Shown: in pieces, positions 1 through 6,005 of the stretch
How positions within the stretch are numbered: position 1 is the stretch's first letter
How the letters are laid out: each line of letters begins with the position of its first letter
Assembly (NCBI GenBank): GCA_964540415.1
Contig: CAZIMM010000098.1
Coordinates: forward strand, 1-7,790
Length of the DNA stretch: 7,790 bases
DNA from: CAZIMM01 sp964540415
Lineage (GTDB): Bacteria > Bacillota > Clostridia > Oscillospirales > Acutalibacteraceae
Direction of reading: 5' to 3'
The notes under the pieces: generated by a model
Told to the model about the DNA's origin: nothing
What the model saw: only the letters and a program-made list of their open reading frames with translations
Databases searched by the model: none
Translations under genes and position numbers: made by a program

Positions 1-2
1 GC

Positions 3-701
3 AAAAACTTCTTCTCTCTCGGTGTGTGCATCCTGAGCCTTGCTGCCGGAGTTGCGGTTTCGGGCATCAAACCGTCGCTTCTGCTCAAAAGTCTGCGCTC
101 GATTATGCTCATCATCATTTTCACTGCTGTGCTCAATCTTTTTTATATCAGTGACGGCAGGGTGATTTTTGAGTTTTGGAAGATCAGCATAACAGACAAG
201 GGCGTTTACACCGCAATTTTCATGGTGACGCGCATCATCTGCCTGATTGTCAGCAGCTCTCTGCTGACCTTCACCACAACTCCTACGATGCTCACAGACG
301 CTATCGAACGCCTGCTTTCTCCTCTCAAAGTTTTTCACTTGCAGGTTCACACATTTGCGATGATGATGACGCTCGCTCTGCGTTTTATACCGACTCTTAT
401 CGAAGAAATAGACAAAATTATGAATGCGCAGAAGGCAAGGGGAGCAGATCTTGAAAGCGGCAACATTGTCAGGCGCGCAAAGGCTCTTGTTCCGATTCTC
501 GTGCCGCTGTTTGTTTCCGCATTCAGGCGGGCATATGAGCTGGCGTTTGCAATGGAGTGCCGCTGCTATACCGGCGGAGACGGCAGAACGAGAATGAAGC
601 AAATGAAGCTCAAAACGATGGATTATCTTTTCGTGCTCGGCACACTGCTCATGCTCGGCGGAATAATTTTTCTGAATATCCGTTTTGCGAAGGTGATTTG
701 A
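3..701 (+). CDS. ecfT: EcfT, transmembrane subunit of energy-coupling factor (ECF) transporters, 5' truncated
   Basis: This is the membrane scaffold that couples two ATPases (EcfA1/EcfA2) to exchangeable substrate-binding S components for uptake of vitamins or metal ions. The frame is open from base 3 to the TGA at 699-701, giving 232 visible residues against about 260-270 for the family, so roughly the first 30-40 residues lie left of the window; the GTG at 24 is an internal valine. Hydrophobic segments at about visible residues 33-48, 68-92, 115-130, 160-180 and 208-224 fit a multi-pass protein. The cytoplasmic coupling helices that contact the ATPases are seen as NAQKARGAD (first Ala-Arg-Gly motif, visible 141-149) and AMECRCYTGGDGRTR (second motif, visible 183-197). 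The second motif reads Cys-Arg-Cys rather than Ala-Arg-Gly; Arg-Cys at this place is, as I recall, common in Firmicutes. The ecfA genes are expected just upstream, and truA follows without a gap, as in many Firmicutes. Confidence 0.93.
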   Translation, partial: KNFFSLGVCILSLAAGVAVSGIKPSLLLKSLRSIMLIIIFTAVLNLFYISDGRVIFEFWKISITDKGVYTAIFMVTRIICLIVSSSLLTFTTTPTMLTDAIERLLSPLKVFHLQVHTFAMMMTLALRFIPTLIEEIDKIMNAQKARGADLESGNIVRRAKALVPILVPLFVSAFRRAYELAFAMECRCYTGGDGRTRMKQMKLKTMDYLFVLGTLLMLGGIIFLNIRFAKVI

Positions 702-1490
702 GTGAAAAGACTTTTTTTGACCCTGCGCTTTGACGGCACGGCATATCACGGCTGGCAGGTTCAGGAAAATGCCGTTACGGTTCAGCAGGTTGTGCAGGAC
801 GCAATCGAAGCCGTGACGGGCGACAGGTCGGCATTGACAGGCTGCTCCCGCACCGATTCGGGTGTTCATGCAAATATGTTTTGCTGTGCATTCACAACTG
901 CAAGCAGTCTCGGCGGGCGAACGCTTGTCGGCGCACTCAACGCAAACCTTCCCGAAAACATTGCGGTGACAGCTTGCCGCGAGGTTCCTCTGAGTTTTCA
1001 CCCTCGTTATGACTGTATGGGAAAAGAGTATATTTATCGCATCTATAATTCGGCTGTGAGAGACCCATTCCTTGTCGGACGTGCGCTTCTTTTCAAGCCC
1101 CCGCTTGATGCCGAAATGCTCAATGAGCAGGCACAGTCATTTGTCGGGACGCACGATTTCTCCGCTTTTCGTGCCTCCGGCAGCAGTGTTGCCGACAGTG
1201 TCCGCACGGTGCGATACGCCGAGGTTGAAAGAAACGCCGATGAAGTTGTTTTCAGAGTGTCGGCGGACGGATTTTTGTATAACATGGTCAGAATTATGGT
1301 GGGTACGCTTCTCGACATTTCACGGGAAAAAATAGATCGGGACACCTTGCCGCAAATCATTTCCTCGCATAACAGGAAATGTGCCGGGATTACTGCACCG
1401 GCGCACGGGCTTTATCTGAATAAGGTATTCTATCCCGCGGAAAAGCTCATGTGTGACTGCGATGGTGAAAGGATGGATGAGAAAAATTGA
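702..1490 (+). CDS. truA: tRNA pseudouridine(38-40) synthase TruA
   Basis: TruA isomerises uridine to pseudouridine at positions 38-40 in the anticodon stem-loop of many tRNAs, in the cytoplasm. The 262-residue length is normal. The N-terminus has the family pattern (LRFDGTAYHGWQVQ, residues 8-21). The catalytic aspartate is D52 in GCSRTDSGVHA (residues 47-57). Further conserved blocks are the KEYIYRI strand near 108, GTHDFSAFRASGS near 149-161 and FLYNMVRIMVGTLL near 191-204. The GTG start at 702 directly follows the ecfT TGA, with a GAAGGTGA ribosome binding site at 689-696 inside ecfT, so translation is probably coupled. The last codon's TGA (1488-1490) overlaps the TTG start of the next gene. 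No truncation or unusual residue is visible. Confidence 0.97.
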   Translation: MKRLFLTLRFDGTAYHGWQVQENAVTVQQVVQDAIEAVTGDRSALTGCSRTDSGVHANMFCCAFTTASSLGGRTLVGALNANLPENIAVTACREVPLSFHPRYDCMGKEYIYRIYNSAVRDPFLVGRALLFKPPLDAEMLNEQAQSFVGTHDFSAFRASGSSVADSVRTVRYAEVERNADEVVFRVSADGFLYNMVRIMVGTLLDISREKIDRDTLPQIISSHNRKCAGITAPAHGLYLNKVFYPAEKLMCDCDGERMDEKN

Positions 1491-2808
1491 AAACCGACGA
1501 ACAAAAAACTGATGTTATAGATTTCACCGGCGAAAATGATAATCCGACTTCCGCGGACAATGAACGCAGAAAAGAAAATGCGCGCCGTCATGAGGAAAAG
1601 CTCCGTCAGGAAAAAGAGCGTGAGGAAAGACTTGTTCGTACCGGCAGACGGGCTCTGGCAGTTTTCAAGGTTGTTCTGACGCTTTGCGTTGTTCTATCAC
1701 TCCTTTTCATTTCCGCAAAGTCCTTCGGTAACGTTACATACACGAGAGTGGTTGATTCTCTGACCGAGGCGTTTTCAAACCTGCGTCCCGGAGAAGGCTA
1801 TCCCATAGAAACCCGCGCGGGTGATGTTGTCNNNNNNNNNNNNNNNNNNNNNNNNNNNNNNNNNNNNNNNNNNNNNGAAGCATCGCCGTGCTGAAAAGGA
1901 CCGGTGTTTTTGTCTACAACTCAACCGCGAAGCTGATAGGCAGCGCAGAGCACATATTTTCATCTCCCGGCATTGAAGTCTCAAAGGACAGAATGCTTGT
2001 TTTCGACAGAACGTCCGGTGAATACTTCCTGCACAACCGCACGGAAAAGCTCTTTGACGGCAGTCTCGGCAGGCAGATTTTTGCCGGTGCAATGGGAGCA
2101 AAGGGCGGTTATGCGCTCGCATCCACGGCGGATGACGCCTGCAGCCGTCTGCTGGTCTATTCGGCAAAAAACGAAAAGCGCCTTGAATTCTTCTGCTCCA
2201 AGGAATATATTGTTGCGGTTGCTCTCTCTAAGGATGAAAAAAACGTCTGCATTGCCGTTGTCGGCTCTGATGCCGCAGAAATATATTCGTCGGTTTATGT
2301 CCTTTCCGTCGACTCCGGAAAGGAGCTTTTCAAGAAAAGTTACACTGGAACGACAATGATGAAGGTGCGTTATCTTGAACGCAATGCCATTGCGGCTGTG
2401 GGCGACAATAAGTGCGTCATTTTTGACCAGAGCGGTCAGGTTGTCGCGGAAAACACCTTCCCTTACTGCACACTCGAAAATCTGTCGTTTTCCGCCGATG
2501 GTAAAGTGGCACTGCTGCTTTCAAGGTTCGGAAGTGTCAATGATTATTTCCTTCGTGTCATCGGAAGCGACGGCAATGTGATGTATGAAAAGAACTACGG
2601 CGAACGCCGCCTGTGGGTTTCTTCCGATTCTTCTGAAGTTGCCGTTGTGTCTCAGGACGGCGAAGTGGAATTATATAACAATAAGGGTGAAGTTACTGCA
2701 AAAGCAACCTGCGGAAATCCGCTGCGGATTGTCTGCGGTGCAAGAAACTGCTATGCTCTGGAGTACGGCTGTATATCGGAAATTAAGGTAGAGAGAATAA
2801 AGAATTAA
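1487..2808 (+). CDS. DUF5711-like membrane-anchored beta-propeller protein, interrupted by an assembly gap
   Basis: I read this as one gene split by the N run at 1832-1876. The left part gives 115 residues: a polar, charged cytoplasmic N-terminus (E/K/R-rich, possible coiled coil at about 25-52), one membrane helix at about 58-76, then an extracytoplasmic start. The right part is open from the gap to the TAA at 2806-2808 and reads as repeated beta strands: VAVALSKDEKNV, CVIFDQSGQVVAENTF, NLSFSADGKVALLLS and VAVVSQDGEVELYNNKGEV are propeller-blade-like repeats. Single-pass proteins with such a C-terminal domain match what I know of DUF5711 in Clostridia; their function is unknown. The two halves are in different frames across 45 N, so the true gap must be 3n+1 bases (for example 46, giving about 440 residues). 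The start is TTG at 1487, overlapping the truA stop, with AAAGGATG (1468-1475) or GGATGAG (1475-1481) as ribosome binding site. No earlier usable start is seen. The family name is from memory of architecture, not a search. Confidence 0.78.
1832..1876. other. Assembly gap (45 unknown bases)
   Basis: A run of N sits inside the DUF5711-like gene, just past its membrane helix. Its length of 45 would keep the left frame, but that frame ends at a TGA at 1892-1894, while the clear propeller frame continues from about 1879. The stated length is therefore an estimate or there is a sequence error beside it. A 12-base perfect palindrome (ACCCGCGCGGGT, 1811-1822) lies ten bases before it. Confidence 0.99.
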
Positions 2809-2821
2809 GGAGTATATCTGC

Positions 2822-3736
2822 ATGAAAGTCATAAAAAGAACGCATTTTGGTATTCAGCGAAAGATTGTTGCCAACATGACAACACAGTCTTGGGAGGAAA
2901 TCCCGCATGCCTGTGTTGTTTATGATGCCGATGTCACCCAGCTCATGGCTGAGTTCTCGGCGGCACGTAAGGATGGAGTTTACAAAAACAGCGTCGGGGT
3001 TAATACCCTGTATCTGCGAATGATTGTTGAGGGTATCAAAGCGGCGCCTTTGCTCAATTCACATTTGTATTTCAGCCGTAAGCTTGTCAGAGGCGAGCTT
3101 GTAACCTTTGAGGACATCAATATTTCAATGCCGTATATTCTGCCGAACGGCGAAATGATGACGATAAATCTTCACAACTTTGAAAACAAGTCGCTTGATG
3201 AAATGTCCGAATATATTTCCGATGTTGCGCGCAGACTCAAAAAGACCGACCTCAATGAAGCTATGTTTGAGGTGTCGATGGACAACACAATTACCGCGCT
3301 GAAGAAGGGAAGATTTGTCCAGACCTTCGGCAGACTCATCGGAGCAAAAACCGGAAAGCATAAGGTCAAAACTCTTTCCGGAAAGGCGAAGAAGGAATAT
3401 CAGAGCATCCCGAAGGAAGACCGCATCACAAAGCATGATATCGAACAGGGCACGATCACAGTGTCCAATCTCGGTGCGGGCTTCAGAGAATTCAACGGCT
3501 GCTGCACTCTCCTTGAAATAATTCCTCCACAGATTTTTGTGGTGGCGCTTACTGCGATTCAGGACAGGGCGGTTGTCAGAAAAAATGAAAAAGGCGAGAA
3601 GGAAATTGTCATCCGTCAGATTATGCCCATTACAATCGCTTTTGACCACAGAGCATGCGAATACGGTGAAATCATACCGTTTATGAAGCGGCTTGAAGAA
3701 ATCACTCACAATCCCGCTCAAATCAGAGAGTGGTAA
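2822..3736 (+). CDS. Stand-alone 2-oxo acid dehydrogenase E2-type acyltransferase domain protein
   Basis: The 304-residue protein matches the catalytic core of dihydrolipoamide acyltransferases (chloramphenicol acetyltransferase fold), which move acyl groups between lipoyl-lysine and CoA. Seen in order: an N-terminal core start (RKIVANMTTQSWEEIPHACV, 13-32), the YDADVTQL strand (34-41), a PNGEMMTINLHNFENKSLDEM block (108-128), GTITVSNLGAGF (210-221) resembling the conserved GTFTISNLG segment, and the active-site region AFDHRACEYGE (273-283). H276 is the expected catalytic histidine, but the usual His-x3-Asp-Gly reads His-x3-Glu-Tyr-Gly (E280). There is no lipoyl or peripheral-subunit-binding domain and no E1 or E3 gene nearby, so a role in a normal dehydrogenase complex is unlikely from this locus. 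It could be a free acyltransferase or a non-catalytic relative. The start is supported by AAGGAG at 2807-2812, nine bases before the ATG. It lies 13 bases after the propeller gene, probably in the same transcript. Confidence 0.85.
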   Translation: MKVIKRTHFGIQRKIVANMTTQSWEEIPHACVVYDADVTQLMAEFSAARKDGVYKNSVGVNTLYLRMIVEGIKAAPLLNSHLYFSRKLVRGELVTFEDINISMPYILPNGEMMTINLHNFENKSLDEMSEYISDVARRLKKTDLNEAMFEVSMDNTITALKKGRFVQTFGRLIGAKTGKHKVKTLSGKAKKEYQSIPKEDRITKHDIEQGTITVSNLGAGFREFNGCCTLLEIIPPQIFVVALTAIQDRAVVRKNEKGEKEIVIRQIMPITIAFDHRACEYGEIIPFMKRLEEITHNPAQIREW

Positions 3737-3770
3737 ATCCAGAATTTGCGGCTGAAATGAGAGGAAAAAT

Positions 3771-4787
3771 ATGCCACGTTTCAGTGTTATTGTCCCGGTC
3801 TCAACAAAAACCGAATTCACGGAGCACAGCTTTGACTGTTTGCTTTCGCAAAGCTTTGTTGACTTTGAATTGCTGCTCTCCTGCAGCCCGGAGGCATTGA
3901 GTTCAAAAGAAATCTCAAAGATAAAAGAGCTTGATAGCAGAGTAAAAATAATTGCTGCGGAGGGCGACAGTGTGCCCGAAGCCCGACATGCCGGAATTGA
4001 CGGCGCTGCAGGGGAGTACGTTCTTTTCTTCACACCGGGTGACTCCTGGTATAAAAACCTGCTGGAAAAGCTGGACTCATATGTTACCGCCTGCGGTGCT
4101 GACATCATTATGTTCGGTAACAGGCAAAACGGAGTTTCGGCAGCGTTCAATCCGGAGCACACGTTCAGGGACGGAGAGTTTTTTATTGCCGACTCACAGG
4201 AAAGACTGTTTGATTGCTTTGTTGATTCATCTCAGCTTAACCCGCTCGGCAACAAGGCATACAAAAGGGAGCTGTTTGACGATGCCGAAATTGAATTTGA
4301 ACAGCATAAATTTCCTTTCACCGATGAATTGCTCCTCAATCTGCCTCTGTTTTTTTCGGCAAAAAGCGTTGCGTTTTATTCACAGGCGCTTTGCAGCTTT
4401 CAGGAGCAGGAAAACGCGGGAGTGTACACTGCCGAATATTTCTCGGAATATACTATGTCCCGTGAACGTGTTTGGGATTATATAAAGCTTGTCGGTGCCG
4501 ACACACATGACAGGCTGTGCAGGCTTTACCGCGATTATGTCGACCGCATTACGGAATTCATCGGCGGTGTTTGCGATTCCGCGCTGTCGTATGCGCAAAA
4601 ATGTGCAATTTTTGATGTAATTGCTCACAACAGCTTTTTTTGTGAGGCTGAGGTTTTCACCGACCCAGAGCAGCTTGAGCCGGATAAAGCACGTCTTTTG
4701 AAGAATTTTCTTTCCGGCAACTATTTTGTGCTGATCGGCAGAAGAAAGCTTGTGTCATTTGTCAAAAAAGGTGAGAAAAACACATAA
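3771..4787 (+). CDS. Family 2 glycosyltransferase-like protein with altered DxD region
   Basis: The 338-residue protein has the GT-A fold pattern of family 2 glycosyltransferases, which transfer sugars from nucleotide-sugars to envelope polymers. The N-terminus FSVIVPVSTKTEF (4-16) is the first nucleotide-binding strand, LLSQSFVDFELLL (24-36) is the typical 'L.SQ....FE.I' region, and EARHAGIDGAAGEYVLFF (70-87) corresponds to 'ARN.GI..A.GEY..F'. The expected Asp-Ser-Asp-Asp reads T88-P89-G90-D91, so the first acidic residues of the metal-binding DxD are missing. NPLGNKAYKRELF (157-169) corresponds to the usual 'W.KLYKR.LF', and FTDELLLNLPLFF (183-195) to the 'EDL.FN' acceptor/base region. The remaining C-terminal part (about 210-338) is unassigned and probably helical. 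No membrane helix is obvious. The ribosome binding site GAGAGG (3759-3764) is six bases before the ATG. It is the last gene of the cluster. Whether it is still catalytic is uncertain. Confidence 0.8.
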   Translation: MPRFSVIVPVSTKTEFTEHSFDCLLSQSFVDFELLLSCSPEALSSKEISKIKELDSRVKIIAAEGDSVPEARHAGIDGAAGEYVLFFTPGDSWYKNLLEKLDSYVTACGADIIMFGNRQNGVSAAFNPEHTFRDGEFFIADSQERLFDCFVDSSQLNPLGNKAYKRELFDDAEIEFEQHKFPFTDELLLNLPLFFSAKSVAFYSQALCSFQEQENAGVYTAEYFSEYTMSRERVWDYIKLVGADTHDRLCRLYRDYVDRITEFIGGVCDSALSYAQKCAIFDVIAHNSFFCEAEVFTDPEQLEPDKARLLKNFLSGNYFVLIGRRKLVSFVKKGEKNT

Positions 4788-4826
4788 AAAATCGTAAAGC
4801 CCGCCTCATTTTCGGCGTTGTGGATA

Positions 4827-4855
4827 TTTACAATATCTATGAAACAATATAGAAT
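4827..4855 (+). promoter_or_regulatory. Sigma-A type promoter for fba
   Basis: The -35 element TTTACA (4827-4832) and the -10 element TAGAAT (4850-4855) each match the consensus at five of six positions and are separated by exactly 17 bases. Transcription would start at about 4861-4864, leaving a short leader of about 25 bases before the fba ATG. The element lies in the only intergenic space of the rightward cluster that is large enough for a promoter, so fba can be expressed separately from the upstream genes. Confidence 0.72.
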
Positions 4856-4870
4856 AAAGCTATAAAAAAT

Positions 4871-4876
4871 AAGGAG
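4871..4876 (+). promoter_or_regulatory. Ribosome binding site of fba
   Basis: A perfect AAGGAG lies nine bases before the ATG at 4886 and fixes that codon as the start. It fits the high expression expected for a glycolytic enzyme. Confidence 0.85.
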
Positions 4877-4885
4877 TGTAAAATT

Positions 4886-5845
4886 ATGCCTCTCGTTACC
4901 TCAACCAAAATGTTCAGGGATGCCTATGACGGCGGTTATGCAGTCGGTGCTTTCAATGTCAACAACATGGAAATAATTCAGGGCATTGTTGCTGCCGGCA
5001 AGGCACTCAACGCGCCGCTCATTCTTCAGGTCTCCGCAGGCGCCCGCAAGTATGCAAATCCGATTTATCTCAAAAAGCTTGTTGAAGCTGCTGTTGAGGA
5101 ATCGGGTCTCCCGATTGTTCTTCATCTTGACCACGGCCCCGATTTTGAAACCTGCAAGAGCTGCATTGACGGCGGCTTTACATCTGTTATGATTGACGGC
5201 TCGCATCACAGCTTTGAGGACAATATTGCGCTGACAAAGCAGGTTGTTGAATATGCTCACAGCAAGGGTGTTGTTGTTGAGGGTGAACTCGGTCAGCTCG
5301 CAGGCATTGAGGATGATGTGAACGTCTCTGCAGAAAACGCTTCCTTCACCCGCCCCGAGGAGGTTGAGGAATTTGTCGGCAGAACCGGTGTTGATTCACT
5401 TGCAATCGCCATCGGAACAAGCCACGGCGCATACAAGTTCACAAAACAGCAGGTTGAAAACATCAAAAAAGCCGGACATGACCTTCTTCAGTTTGAAATC
5501 CTCAAAGAAGTCGGCAAAAAGCTTCCTGGTTTTCCGATTGTTCTTCACGGCGCAAGCTCGGTTGTTCCGGAAGCTGTTAAGGATATCAACGAATTCGGCG
5601 GAAACATTGTTGACGCCGCTGGTGTTCCCGAGGACGAGCTTCGCAAGGCGGCGGGAATGGCTGTCTGCAAGATAAACGTGGATTCAGACCTCAGACTTCA
5701 GTTCACCGCAGAGGTCAGAAAGCACTTTGCACTGAATCCCAAGGACTTTGATCCCAGACAGTATCTTACCCCTGCGCGCGCCGGCATCCAGAGAATCGTT
5801 GAGCACAAAATCAAAAATGTGCTCGGTTGCGAAGGCAAGGCATAA
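4886..5845 (+). CDS. fba: Class II fructose-bisphosphate aldolase
   Basis: This cytoplasmic zinc enzyme reversibly cleaves fructose 1,6-bisphosphate into dihydroxyacetone phosphate and glyceraldehyde 3-phosphate in glycolysis and gluconeogenesis. The 319 residues form a complete (beta/alpha)8 barrel of normal family length. Visible active-site elements are VLHLDHGPD (78-86) with catalytic D82 and zinc ligand H83, VEGELGQLAG (131-140) with E134, IGTSHGAYKF (176-185) with zinc ligand H180, IVLHGASSV (218-226) with zinc ligand H221, and the phosphate-binding KINVDSDLR near the C-terminus. The GTSHGAYKF signature and the length fit the class IIB-like FbaA/FbaB group seen in Firmicutes rather than a tagatose-bisphosphate aldolase, although that alternative cannot be fully excluded by eye. 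Its own promoter precedes it and two hairpin terminators follow, so it is probably monocistronic. Confidence 0.96.
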   Translation: MPLVTSTKMFRDAYDGGYAVGAFNVNNMEIIQGIVAAGKALNAPLILQVSAGARKYANPIYLKKLVEAAVEESGLPIVLHLDHGPDFETCKSCIDGGFTSVMIDGSHHSFEDNIALTKQVVEYAHSKGVVVEGELGQLAGIEDDVNVSAENASFTRPEEVEEFVGRTGVDSLAIAIGTSHGAYKFTKQQVENIKKAGHDLLQFEILKEVGKKLPGFPIVLHGASSVVPEAVKDINEFGGNIVDAAGVPEDELRKAAGMAVCKINVDSDLRLQFTAEVRKHFALNPKDFDPRQYLTPARAGIQRIVEHKIKNVLGCEGKA

Positions 5846-5853
5846 TTAAATAC

Positions 5854-5910
5854 AAAAAAAGAGTTGTGTTGAACACCGGAAGGTGCTGCAATACAGCTCT
5901 TTTTTATTTT
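5854..5910 (+). terminator. Rho-independent terminator of fba, possibly bidirectional
   Basis: GAGTTGTGTT (5861-5870) pairs with AATACAGCTC (5890-5899) through ten pairs including two G-U pairs, extended outward by six A-T pairs. An inner CACC/GGTG stem closes on a GGAA tetraloop (5878-5881). The T run 5900-5910 follows on the + strand, and the A run 5854-5860 supplies a U tract for leftward transcription. It begins nine bases after the fba stop. Confidence 0.9.
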
Positions 5911-5946
5911 AAGAACATATTCATAAACAAAAATTAAAAACAAAGA

Positions 5947-5996
5947 GGGCAGTGCTGTTCAACACTTTTCGGTGTTGCGGCACTGCCCGTTTTTTG
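5947..5996 (-). terminator. Second hairpin terminator between the convergent genes
   Basis: GGGCAGTGC (5947-5955) pairs perfectly with GCACTGCCC (5980-5988), and CAACAC (5960-5965) with GTGTTG (5972-5977) around a TTTTCG loop; a small internal loop separates the two stems. On the + strand it is followed by GTTTTTT. On the - strand it lies 17 bases after the kinase stop codon and is followed by CTCTTTGTTTTT. It can therefore end the kinase transcript and back up the fba terminator. Confidence 0.85.
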
Positions 5997-6005
5997 TGCT
6001 TTGCT

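Noticed and set aside
1775..2167. Minus-strand open frame crossing the N run
   Set aside because: It is open only because unknown bases hold no stops, and it is antisense to the propeller gene.
3125..4162. Long open frame (345 codons) on the minus strand across the acyltransferase and glycosyltransferase genes
   Set aside because: It is antisense to two well-supported proteins, its translation is serine-rich without recognisable domain pattern, and there is no fitting ribosome binding site or promoter; it looks like a by-product of codon bias.
4801..4817. Possible terminator after the glycosyltransferase-like gene (CGCC/GGCG stem)
   Set aside because: Only four base pairs form and no T run follows, so it would not be a stable terminator; transcription may read into fba.
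4788..4885. Riboswitch or attenuator ahead of fba
   Set aside because: The predicted leader is only about 25 bases, too short for a structured regulator, and no terminator-like hairpin is seen.
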